Position numbers and translations under genes: made by a program. The notes below the pieces were generated by a model, which was not told the origin of the DNA, did not search any database, and was given only the letters and a program-made list of their open reading frames with translations. A stretch of DNA of 64,000 nt from PALSA-505 sp963702235 (GTDB taxonomy: Bacteria; Actinomycetota; Actinomycetes; Streptosporangiales; Streptosporangiaceae): contig CAVPBZ010000007.1 in the NCBI GenBank assembly GCA_963702235.1, positions 62,001 to 126,000 of the forward strand. Direction: 5' to 3'. Positions 33,635-41,607 of the stretch are shown here, piece after piece (position 1 is the first letter of the stretch; each line of letters opens with the position of its first letter).

Positions 33635-34080
33635 GGCAGGTGCTCGTGCTCAACGGCCCCAACCTGGGCAGGCTGGGCGTGCGAGAGCCTGAGGTCTACG
33701 GATCGGCCACCCTCGCCGACCTGGCCGCCGAGTGCCGCGCTGCCGGGGAGAAGCTCGGCCTGAGCGTAGACGTCAGGCAGACCGACAACGAGACCGAGCT
33801 GATCGGATGGGTGCACGAGGCAGCCGACGGCCGCGTCCCGGTGGTGCTCAACCCCGCCGCGTTCACGCATTACTCCTACGCGCTGCGGGACGCGCTGGCG
33901 ATGCGGACCGCGCCGCTGATCGAGGTGCACATCACCAACCCGGCGGCGCGCGAGTCGTTCCGGCACACCTCGGTGGTGGCAGGCGTGGCGGACGGGACGA
34001 TCGCCGGGTTCGGCCTGCTGTCGTACCGGCTGGCGCTGGAGGCGATCGCCGAGCTGGCCGGCCCGGACGCAGCCGGCTAG
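33631..34080 (+). CDS. aroQ: 3-dehydroquinate dehydratase, type II
   Basis: 149 residues. VLVLNGPNLGRLGVREPEVYG (active-site Tyr), DNETELIGWVHEAAD, VLNPAAFTHYSYALRDAL (catalytic His) and VHITNPAARESFRHTS are the type II signature. Small dodecameric enzyme. ATGA overlap with aroB. In Mycobacterium the next conserved genes would be a small membrane protein, pepQ, efp and nusB; here those lie 14 kb further on. Confidence 0.96.
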   Translation: MRQVLVLNGPNLGRLGVREPEVYGSATLADLAAECRAAGEKLGLSVDVRQTDNETELIGWVHEAADGRVPVVLNPAAFTHYSYALRDALAMRTAPLIEVHITNPAARESFRHTSVVAGVADGTIAGFGLLSYRLALEAIAELAGPDAAG

Positions 34081-34090
34081 GCGGGTCAGC

Positions 34091-34681
34091 GTGATCGTTC
34101 TCGTCGGCTTCATGGGCTCAGGCAAGACCACGGTGGGCCAGTTGCTGGCGGCCAGGCTCGGCCTGCGGTTCGCCGACAGTGACCAGGTGATCGAGCAGCG
34201 CCACGGGCGGAGCGTCCGGGAGATCTTCACCGAGGACGGCGAGGCCGCCTTCCGGGCGGCCGAGCACGAGGTTCTGGCCGAGCTCATGCGCGACCCCGAC
34301 GCGGTGGTGTCCGCGGGCGGCGGAGCGGTGGAGCATCAGTCGTCGCGGCGGCTGCTGCGCGCCGCGCGGGTGATCTACCTGCAGGTCGGATACGACGAGG
34401 CGATGCGGCGGGTCGGCGGTGACCCCGGGCGCCCGCTCCTGCGCAGGCCGCACCTGGACGACGTCTACCGGCGGCGGCTACCGGTCTACCAGTCGGTGGC
34501 GACGCTGACCGTCGGGACCGCGGGCCTGCCGGCGGAGGCGGTCTGCCTGGAGGTCATCAGCAGGCTCGCCAGGGAGCCTGGTCTCCCGCCGGACCCCCGC
34601 ATCCGGTTACTCTCACTCAAGGACCCGAACGATATTCGGTCGCACGAAGGGGTTGGACCATGCGCATCGGGATGTCCCTGA
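34091..34681 (+). CDS. Shikimate kinase (second copy)
   Basis: 196 residues from GTG 34091. Canonical: IVLVGFMGSGKTTVGQLLAA P-loop, FADSDQVIE, AFRAAE, SAGGGAVEH (intact GGG), and GRPLL lid Arg. It has a 25-residue tail that overlaps the next gene by 22 nt. Since the aroK in normal operon position has the altered GSG, this copy may carry the main shikimate kinase activity, or phosphorylate another shikimate-like sugar. Confidence 0.88.
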   Translation: MIVLVGFMGSGKTTVGQLLAARLGLRFADSDQVIEQRHGRSVREIFTEDGEAAFRAAEHEVLAELMRDPDAVVSAGGGAVEHQSSRRLLRAARVIYLQVGYDEAMRRVGGDPGRPLLRRPHLDDVYRRRLPVYQSVATLTVGTAGLPAEAVCLEVISRLAREPGLPPDPRIRLLSLKDPNDIRSHEGVGPCASGCP

Positions 34682-35709
34682 ACTATGCCGGCGGCTTCAC
34701 CGAGACCGTCGAGGAGCTGGCCGACTACGAGCGGGCAGGCCTGGACATCGTCTTCGTGCCCGAGGCATACAGCTTCGACGCGGTCAGCCAGCTCGGCTAT
34801 ATCGCGGCCAAGACCTCACGGCTGCAGATCGCCTCGGGCATCCTGCAGCTGTACACGCGGACGCCCACGCTGACCGCGATGACCGCCGCCGGGCTTGACT
34901 ACGTGTCGGACGGCAGGTTCAGCCTCGGCATCGGGGCGTCCGGGCCGCAGGTTATCGAGGGCTGGCACGGCGTGCCGTACGACGCGCCGCTGGGCCGCAC
35001 CCGCGAGATCATCGAGATCTGCCGCAAGGTGTGGGCGCGGGAGCGGCTGCAGCACGAGGGCAGGTACTACCAGATCCCGCTCCCGCCCGGCCAGGGCACC
35101 GGGCTGGGCAAGCCGCTCAAGCTGATCAACCAGCCGGTGCGCGACCACATCCCGGTGATCCTCGCCGCCCTCGGGCCGAAGAACGTCGAGCTCGCGGCCG
35201 AGCTGGCCGAGGGCTGGGAGCCGATCTTCTACCTGCCGGAAAAGGCCGGCGAGGTGTGGGGGGACGCGCTGGCGGCCGGCCAGGCGAAGCGCGATCCCGC
35301 GCTCGGGCCGCTCGACGTGGTCGCCCAGGCGGCGCTGGCCGTCGGCGACGACGTGTCCGGTTACCTCGACCTGGGCAAGCCGCTGCTCGCCCTGTACGTC
35401 GGCGGCATGGGTGCGCCCCGGGACAAGGGACCGAACTTCTACTTCAACCTGGCCACGCGGTACGGCTACGGCAGCGAGGCGGAGAAGATCCAGGATGCCT
35501 ACCAGGCCGGGCGCAAGGACGAGGCCGCCTCGTTCGTCCCCGCCGAGCTGCTCGAGCGGACATCGCTGATCGGGCCGGAAGGATTCGTCCGCGACCGGAT
35601 CGCCGCGCTGCGGGAGTCCGGCGTAACCACGCTGAACGTCACGCCGCTCGCCGCCACGCATGCCGAGCGGGTCGCCCTGATCGAGAAGATCCGCGGCCTG
35701 GCCGGGTGA
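34660..35709 (+). CDS. LLM-class F420-dependent oxidoreductase
   Basis: 349 residues. Luciferase-like TIM barrel: MRIGMSLNYAGGFTETVEEL, YERAGLDIVFVPEAYSFDAV, QIASGILQLYTRTPTLTAMT, GRFSLGIGASGPQVIEGWHG (coenzyme-binding GxGxSGPQVxEGWHG, typical of F420 enzymes of this clade). Its start lies within the 3' end of the second shikimate kinase, so they are coupled. The substrate is unknown. Confidence 0.88.
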   Translation: MRIGMSLNYAGGFTETVEELADYERAGLDIVFVPEAYSFDAVSQLGYIAAKTSRLQIASGILQLYTRTPTLTAMTAAGLDYVSDGRFSLGIGASGPQVIEGWHGVPYDAPLGRTREIIEICRKVWARERLQHEGRYYQIPLPPGQGTGLGKPLKLINQPVRDHIPVILAALGPKNVELAAELAEGWEPIFYLPEKAGEVWGDALAAGQAKRDPALGPLDVVAQAALAVGDDVSGYLDLGKPLLALYVGGMGAPRDKGPNFYFNLATRYGYGSEAEKIQDAYQAGRKDEAASFVPAELLERTSLIGPEGFVRDRIAALRESGVTTLNVTPLAATHAERVALIEKIRGLAG

Positions 35710-35824
35710 CCCCGGCCCGCCGGGCCGGGCAGGCGTCAGCCGGCCGCGCGCCATTATCGCTGCCTTGCCGCTCCTTTCCCCGGGGGAACCTGCTCGCTGA
35801 CGGAATGTGGCTAGGCTCGTGTCT

Positions 35825-36883
35825 ATGGCCATGCGTGCTTTCCGTACTGGCCCGGCGGGTCCGGCCCCGGGCAGGAACCGCTGGGCCGGCGGCGCCGCCG
35901 TGCTCGCCGCGGCCGGGCTGCTCGTCGCGGGGGCAGAGATGTTCGTCCCGGCCGCCAGGGCCAACGCAGCTGCCATCGTCCGGCTGGCGCCGGGAACGAA
36001 CCTGTCCACCGTCCGCGTGCGCGCGGGACGCACCTACGAGCTGGCGCCGGGGTCAACCTACACCGGGACGCTGCGCGTCGACGCGGCCGGCGTGACCATC
36101 CAGGGTTCCGGCCCGGGACCGTGGCCGGTCATCACCCGGCACGTCAGCGGCAGCGACATCGAGGTCTCGGGCCGCGGGGACACGATCCGGTGGCTGCGGC
36201 TCACTGGCCGCGGCTACTCAGGCAAGAACGGCTACATTCTCGGCATCGCCGTGACCGGGACCGACGCGGCGATCACTGACGTCCGCGCCTACGGAAACCT
36301 GTACGCGGGGGTCTTCTTCGAGGCCAGCGCGACCGGCGGCGTGCTGAGCGGGTTGACGATCGATCACTGTAACGCGCTGAATCCGAGGCGGCTCAGCACT
36401 GGAGCGTTCGGGGTGCTGCTGTCCGGCAGTCACGCCACCGTCGAGGGCAACACGCTCGACAACCAGACCACGCCCTCACCCGTTTACGGCACCGACGGCA
36501 GCGCGGTCGAGGTGTACCGCGGCCGCGACAACGTCATCCGGGGCAACACCGGCGCCAACGACGTCGCGTTCACCGAGCTCGGCGGGGCGGGCGCCGTGGG
36601 CAACGACTACATCGGCAACACGTTCGCCGGACCTGGCGCCTTCCTGATCACCCGCGGCAGCGGGGACAAGGTCAACGGCCCGGTCTTCCGGACCAGCATG
36701 ACCGGCAACCACGTCAAGGGCGAAGTGGTCAGCTTCGCCTGGCGCCGGGGCGACGGTAAGCTGCTCACCCTCGCCGGCAACACCGTCAGCGTGCCGCGCG
36801 GGGTCGCGCTGTGGACCGACGGCGGGTACGTGAACGGCGGGGGCAACGACTTCACCGGGGCAGTGGTAAGGCACCACGGCTGA
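35825..36883 (+). CDS. Secreted right-handed parallel beta-helix protein
   Basis: 352 residues from ATG 35825 (ATG 35831 also possible; both follow TAGGCT, a candidate -10). Signal peptide or anchor: Arg-rich start then WAGGAAVLAAAGLLVAGAEM and an AxA-like site (ARANA). After that come beta-helix rungs: 'VTIQGSGPGPWPVI', 'GDTIRWLRLTGRGYSG', 'GVLSGLTIDHCNALNP', 'HATVEGNTLDNQT', 'DNVIRGNTGANDV', 'GNDYIGNTFAGPGAF', as in pectate-lyase-like or polysaccharide-lyase folds. No catalytic residues can be named. It is convergent with, and overlaps by 32 nt, the end of the NRPS/glycan operon, so it could act on that polymer (inference). Confidence 0.75.
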   Translation: MAMRAFRTGPAGPAPGRNRWAGGAAVLAAAGLLVAGAEMFVPAARANAAAIVRLAPGTNLSTVRVRAGRTYELAPGSTYTGTLRVDAAGVTIQGSGPGPWPVITRHVSGSDIEVSGRGDTIRWLRLTGRGYSGKNGYILGIAVTGTDAAITDVRAYGNLYAGVFFEASATGGVLSGLTIDHCNALNPRRLSTGAFGVLLSGSHATVEGNTLDNQTTPSPVYGTDGSAVEVYRGRDNVIRGNTGANDVAFTELGGAGAVGNDYIGNTFAGPGAFLITRGSGDKVNGPVFRTSMTGNHVKGEVVSFAWRRGDGKLLTLAGNTVSVPRGVALWTDGGYVNGGGNDFTGAVVRHHG

Positions 36884-37532
36884 GCCGCCGGACGGCCGGC
36901 GGAGCCGGGTCCGGACAGGCAGGCTCGGCAGCACCGGGCGCCGGGGCGCCGGCATCCTGCGGCTGGCGCACCTGCAGGCGCATCACGATCGCGTCCTCGC
37001 CGGACGGCTGGTAAAAACCGCGCCGGACGCCCGCGTCGGTGAATCCGGTCCGCCGGTACAGGTGATAGGCCCTGTCGTTGTCGGCCCTTACGTACAGCAC
37101 GATGCCGCGGCATGCGCGGGCCCGCGTCATGGCGATGAGCTCGGTGAGCAGTGCCGTCCCGATCTTCTGCCCTTGCCGGTCCGGCCGCACCGCAATCATC
37201 CGGATGTCGGCTTCCCCGCCGGCGAGCGCACTCAGGCACGCGTACCCGGCGACCGTGGCCTCTGCCTCGGCCACGATGTAGGCCAGGCTGGACGGCCGTC
37301 CCAGCGCCACCAGGCCCAGGAGCCGGGCGAAGGTGATGGCCTCGTTCAGCCGGATGAGCCGGATGAGCCGGGCGACCCAGGGCGCGTGGCGAGCCCGTCC
37401 GCCGGACGTGACCCGCGCCAGCCACCCTCTCGCGGTGGCCACTGTCCACGGATCCACCGGGAAAGCCTGCCGCTCGATCGCGACCACCCGCCACAGGTCA
37501 CGGCCGCGCAAAGGGCGGACTTCGCAGGTCAT
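36852..37532 (-). CDS. GNAT acetyltransferase (RimI-like) of the NRPS/glycan operon
   Basis: 226 residues from ATG 37532 (ATGA overlap with the NRPS). CEVRPLRGRDLWRVVAIERQ, AYIVAEAEATVAGYACLSAL, IRMIAVRPDRQGQKIGTALL (acetyl-CoA loop RxxGxG/A as RQGQKIG) and VLYVRADNDRAYHLYRRTGF are canonical RimI-type blocks. The 35-residue Pro/Ala/Arg-rich tail overlaps the beta-helix gene. Last gene of the minus-strand operon; it may acetylate an amino group brought in by the NRPS. Confidence 0.85.
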   Translation of the reverse strand: MTCEVRPLRGRDLWRVVAIERQAFPVDPWTVATARGWLARVTSGGRARHAPWVARLIRLIRLNEAITFARLLGLVALGRPSSLAYIVAEAEATVAGYACLSALAGGEADIRMIAVRPDRQGQKIGTALLTELIAMTRARACRGIVLYVRADNDRAYHLYRRTGFTDAGVRRGFYQPSGEDAIVMRLQVRQPQDAGAPAPGAAEPACPDPAPPAVRRLSRGALPLPR

Positions 37533-40500
37533 CGGGTCACCGCCGCCGTGGCGCTGGCCGGAACGCGGCCGGCCTCCGGCTCGGCGCGGGTCAGGCACTC
37601 GCTCAGCTTCGCGGCCAGATCCTGGAGGTGATCGGTGATCGTGGCCATGTGCGTCCCGGCGATCGCATGCTCCTCGATGTCCGCCGCACTCTTGCACCTG
37701 ATCACAGGCCGCCACGTCCGGGCGATCCCCGGCTCCTCCCGGGCCCAGTAAAAGGTGATCTTGCCGCCGTAGATCCCCGTCGTGTAGCGTGCCGCCGCCC
37801 ACGTGAGCACGCCGATGTAGTCGCGGTACAGTGCCTCCCGCGGCGGGAACATCGCGTCCAGCCGCGGCTCTATGGCCAGCAGCTTCCCGAAGTCCTGCAC
37901 CCGACTTCCGCCTGGCCGCAGCCGCCGGTAGACGTGCCGCTGCGCGTGCCGCGCCCGCAGGTACAGATCGGCCTGTCTCGCGCTGCCCGCCCGCAGGATC
38001 TTCTGCGCCCCGTCGCACACGGCCCGCAGGAGGCTGGACTGGACCGGCGGCGAGGGATCGACCAGCCCGAGGAATTCGACCTGCTCTCCTTCTCGCTCCA
38101 GCTGCCGTGCCATCTCGTAGGCCAGCAGCCCGCCGTTGCAGAACCCGCCCAGCCGGTAGGGCCCGCGCGCCTGCACCCCGCGGATGGCCGCGATGTGCGC
38201 CGCCGCTATCGCCTCGAGCACCGGCACCTCTTCCCGGGCACGGAACGCGTACGGCTCCAGCACGAAGAAGGGCTGCTCCGGCCCGCACGCCCGGGCCAGG
38301 GCAAAACAGTAAAATGCCCCGCCCGTCCAGTCTCCGTGCAGGAAGAAAAACGGTCTCCTGGTTCCCTCGGCCTGCACCGGCAGCAGCCGGGCCCTTTCTT
38401 CCCCTTCGGCCGGGCTGTCCTGCAGGGCCTGCGCGAGCTGCTCCACCGTCGGCCGTGCGAACAGCGTCGAGAGCGCGAGCTTCTTCCCTGTCGCGCGCTG
38501 AATCCGGTCCACCAACTGCGCGGCGAGCAGCGAGTGCCCGCCGAGGTGGAAGAAGTTGTCCCTGATCCCGATCGGCCTCGGCTCCAGCAGCTCTTCCCAG
38601 ATCTGCACCAGTTGCTGCTCCGCGAGCAGCCGCGGAGCCACATACGCCGCTTCATCCCGCCGCTTGGCCCGCTCGACCTGCGGCAGCCGGCGCCGGTCCG
38701 GCTTGCCCGTCGCCAGCCGCGGCAGCTCGGCCAGCTGCTCGAGCGCCGCAGGCTGCATATGCCGGGGCAGCTTGCCGGCCAGGTACCCGCGCAGCTGCTC
38801 CGGCGGCAGCGGGCCGGCCGTCCGGGACACGACGAAGGCGACCAGCTCCTTGTCGCCGCCGTCCCCCTGGGCCACCACGACAGCCTCGTCGACCGCCGGG
38901 TGCTGCGCCAGCACCGCCTCCACCTCGCCCGGCTCGATCCGGTAACCCCGGATCTTCACCTGCTCGTCGTTCCGGCCCGCGTACTCCATGCGGCCGTCTG
39001 ACCGGAAGCGGACAAGATCCCCGGTCCGGTACAGCCGCCCGTCCGGCCGGGCGGCAAACGGATCGGGCCCGAAGCGCTCCTTGGTCAGGGTCGGCTGGTT
39101 CAGGTAGCCCCGGGCCAGCAGCGGGCCGCCGATGTGCAGCTCGCCGAGCACTCCGGCCGGTACCGGCTGGCCGCCGTGGTCCAGGACGTACACGGTGCGG
39201 CCCGGCAGCGGCCGCCCGATCGTGATCGGGTCCTCTTCTTCCCCCGCCTCGCCGAGCGTGGCCGTGATCGTGGTCTCCGTCGGCCCGTAGGCGTTCAGCA
39301 GCCGCACACCCGGCAGCCCCAGCTCGCGCCACTCGCGCACCGCCTGCGCCGTCAGCCGCTCTCCGCCCAGGATCACCAGCCGCAGCTGCAGGCCGGCCAG
39401 GTCCCCGGGCGCGCGCGCCCATTCCCGCACCACGTTCTGCCAGTACGCCGGGGACAGGTTCATGACCGTCACCTGCTGCCGCTTCAGTTCCTCCAGCAGC
39501 TGCCGGGGTGACCAGATCTCCGTGCCCCGCATAACCAGGCAGCCGCCGGACGCCAGCGCGGGCAGGATCTGTTCCAGGGACGCGTCGGCGCTGTACTGGC
39601 TGAACTGCAGCACCCGGTCCCGCGGCCCGAGCCGGTACTCCTCGATCATCGCCCGGCTGTGCGCACTCAGCGCGCCCCGTTCCACCATCACGCCCTTGGG
39701 CCGTCCGGTCGAACCCGAGGTGTAGATGATGTAGGCCAGCTGCCCTTCCCCCGGCGGGCCGCCCGGCTCGTCCGCGCGCTGCCCGCCGATGACCGCACGG
39801 TCGCCGTCCAGGCTCACCACTTCCGCGGCGGCCGCGGCCACCGTGCCCCGCAACCGCTCCTGGGTCAGCAGCAGCGGCATCTGGGTGTCCTGCAGCACGT
39901 GCTGGATGCGCTCGGCGGGCGCCTCGGGATCCAGCGTCACGTACGCTCCGCCCGCGCGCAGGATGGCGACCAGCGCGATTACCTGGTCCAGCGACCGCTC
40001 CAGGCAGACTCCGACCGGCACCTCCGGTCCCGCTCCCCGGTCCCGCAGGTACCGCGCGAGCCGGTTGGCCTGCTCGTTCAGCTCACGGTAGCTGAGCTGC
40101 TCCGGCCCGCAGACCACGGCGACGTCGTCCGGCCGCACCCTGCCCTGCGCTGCGATCAGCTGAACGATGTCCGGGCCGGCGCTCAGCGGCCGCCCCGTGC
40201 TCCAGTTCCGCAGCAGCTGCTCGCGCTCCGGCCCGGTCAGCATCGGCACGTGCCGCACCGGGAGCCAGGGCTGCGCGATCATTCCCGCCAGCAGCATCCG
40301 CCAGTGCCCGGTCATGCGCCTGATCGTTTCCGGCTCGAACAGGTCACTGCTGTAGATGAACCGCCCGGTCAGCTCGTCCGCCCGCTTGTCCAGTTCCAGG
40401 CACAGGTCGAACTTCGACGTCTGCGTGCTGATCTGCGCGGGTGCCAGCTGCCATCCGGCCTGCAGCGCGGGCGGCTCCGGCTCGAACACCAGCAGCACCT

Positions 40501-41587
40501 GCACCAGCGGGTGGTGCGCCGGGTTCCGCTCCGGGTTCAGCTCCTGCACGACCGCGTCCAGGGGCACGTCCTCGTGGCTGCGCGTCGTCTCGGTGGCCGC
40601 CCGCGTCCTGCGCAGCAGCTCGCGCACGCTCGGCTCGCCGGTCAGGTCGGCCCGCAGCACCGTGGTCCTGGTGAACGGTCCCATCGTCCGGCGCAGCGGC
40701 GCGGGCCTAGGCCCGGGCACCGTGAGCCCCAGCAGCAGGTCTTCCTGGCCGGTATAGCGGTACAGCAGTGCGGCGAAGGCGGCGGTCAGCACCGTCCGCG
40801 CGGTCACGTGCTCGCGGCTGCTCAGCTCCCGCAAGCCGGCGCTCAGCTCCGGCCCGAGCGCGAACGACTGCGCTGATCCGCGGTAGCTCTGCCGTCCCGG
40901 CCGGCGGCGGTCGCCCGGCAGCTCGAGCACCTGCGGCGCGCCGGCCAGGTGTTCCCGCCAGAACCGCAGGTGCGCCCGGAGTTCGGAGTCCGGCCGCCGC
41001 TGCCGCTGGTCAATCGCGTAATCGGCGTACTGCAGCTTCACCGCATCCAGCTCAGCCGCCAGGTTCCGCGCCCTCGCGTCGTAAAGCTGCCGCAGTTCCG
41101 GCAGGAAGATCCTGGTGACCGAGGCCTGATCGGAGACGATGCGGTGCCAGGTGATGAATAGCTGGTGCTGCTGCTCCCCGAGCCGCACCAGCGCAGCGCG
41201 CACCAGCGGTCCCCGGGCCAGGTCGAACGGCTGCCTGGCCTGCTCTTCCGCCCGCCGCAGGGCTTCTGCTTCGCGCTCTGCTCCTGGCAGCCCACTCAGA
41301 TCCGCCGCTGACCATCCGTACTGCCCCTCGGGCTGTATCACCTGGACCGGCTGCCCGTTCACGCTGCGGAAGGTCGCGCGCCAGCTCTCGTGCCGCCGGA
41401 TGAACGCCGCCAGGCTCTCCCGCAGGAGGCCAGCGTCCAGCGGGCCGTGCAGCGTCACCGCCGTGCAGGCATTGTCCAGCGGCAGCTCCGGCACGAGCTG
41501 GTGCAGGATCCACAGCTGCTCCTGCTCGTGCGACAGCGGTGCCACCCTCGGCTCTGAGGATTCGCCGGTCTCCACTCTTACCCCCAC
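37529..41587 (-). CDS. Single-module non-ribosomal peptide synthetase (C-A-T-TE) within a glycan operon
   Basis: 1352 residues. Condensation-like domain (about 12-430), adenylation domain (about 450-965: YIIYTSGSTGRPKG, LNAYGPTET, YRTGDLV, GRNDEQVKIRGYRIEPGE, TGKPDR), carrier protein (Ser in FFHLGGHSLLA near 1017), thioesterase (about 1085-1340). Oddities: the condensation motif HHxxxDG reads HRIVSDQ (near 148-154), so the catalytic second His is Arg. The thioesterase elbow GxSxG reads GFCNG, with Cys as nucleophile (near 1149). Manually read adenylation pocket residues D-A-E-N-I-G-A-I-T suggest a basic amino acid (Lys/Orn-like), as Glu at the third position occurs in such codes. With one module and a poor C domain, it probably loads and transfers one amino acid. 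It is 20 nt downstream of the polytopic membrane protein gene. Confidence 0.92.
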   Translation of the reverse strand: MGVRVETGESSEPRVAPLSHEQEQLWILHQLVPELPLDNACTAVTLHGPLDAGLLRESLAAFIRRHESWRATFRSVNGQPVQVIQPEGQYGWSAADLSGLPGAEREAEALRRAEEQARQPFDLARGPLVRAALVRLGEQQHQLFITWHRIVSDQASVTRIFLPELRQLYDARARNLAAELDAVKLQYADYAIDQRQRRPDSELRAHLRFWREHLAGAPQVLELPGDRRRPGRQSYRGSAQSFALGPELSAGLRELSSREHVTARTVLTAAFAALLYRYTGQEDLLLGLTVPGPRPAPLRRTMGPFTRTTVLRADLTGEPSVRELLRRTRAATETTRSHEDVPLDAVVQELNPERNPAHHPLVQVLLVFEPEPPALQAGWQLAPAQISTQTSKFDLCLELDKRADELTGRFIYSSDLFEPETIRRMTGHWRMLLAGMIAQPWLPVRHVPMLTGPEREQLLRNWSTGRPLSAGPDIVQLIAAQGRVRPDDVAVVCGPEQLSYRELNEQANRLARYLRDRGAGPEVPVGVCLERSLDQVIALVAILRAGGAYVTLDPEAPAERIQHVLQDTQMPLLLTQERLRGTVAAAAAEVVSLDGDRAVIGGQRADEPGGPPGEGQLAYIIYTSGSTGRPKGVMVERGALSAHSRAMIEEYRLGPRDRVLQFSQYSADASLEQILPALASGGCLVMRGTEIWSPRQLLEELKRQQVTVMNLSPAYWQNVVREWARAPGDLAGLQLRLVILGGERLTAQAVREWRELGLPGVRLLNAYGPTETTITATLGEAGEEEDPITIGRPLPGRTVYVLDHGGQPVPAGVLGELHIGGPLLARGYLNQPTLTKERFGPDPFAARPDGRLYRTGDLVRFRSDGRMEYAGRNDEQVKIRGYRIEPGEVEAVLAQHPAVDEAVVVAQGDGGDKELVAFVVSRTAGPLPPEQLRGYLAGKLPRHMQPAALEQLAELPRLATGKPDRRRLPQVERAKRRDEAAYVAPRLLAEQQLVQIWEELLEPRPIGIRDNFFHLGGHSLLAAQLVDRIQRATGKKLALSTLFARPTVEQLAQALQDSPAEGEERARLLPVQAEGTRRPFFFLHGDWTGGAFYCFALARACGPEQPFFVLEPYAFRAREEVPVLEAIAAAHIAAIRGVQARGPYRLGGFCNGGLLAYEMARQLEREGEQVEFLGLVDPSPPVQSSLLRAVCDGAQKILRAGSARQADLYLRARHAQRHVYRRLRPGGSRVQDFGKLLAIEPRLDAMFPPREALYRDYIGVLTWAAARYTTGIYGGKITFYWAREEPGIARTWRPVIRCKSAADIEEHAIAGTHMATITDHLQDLAAKLSECLTRAEPEAGRVPASATAAVTR

Positions 41588-41607
41588 ATTCGTTCACGAG
41601 CGCGCGA

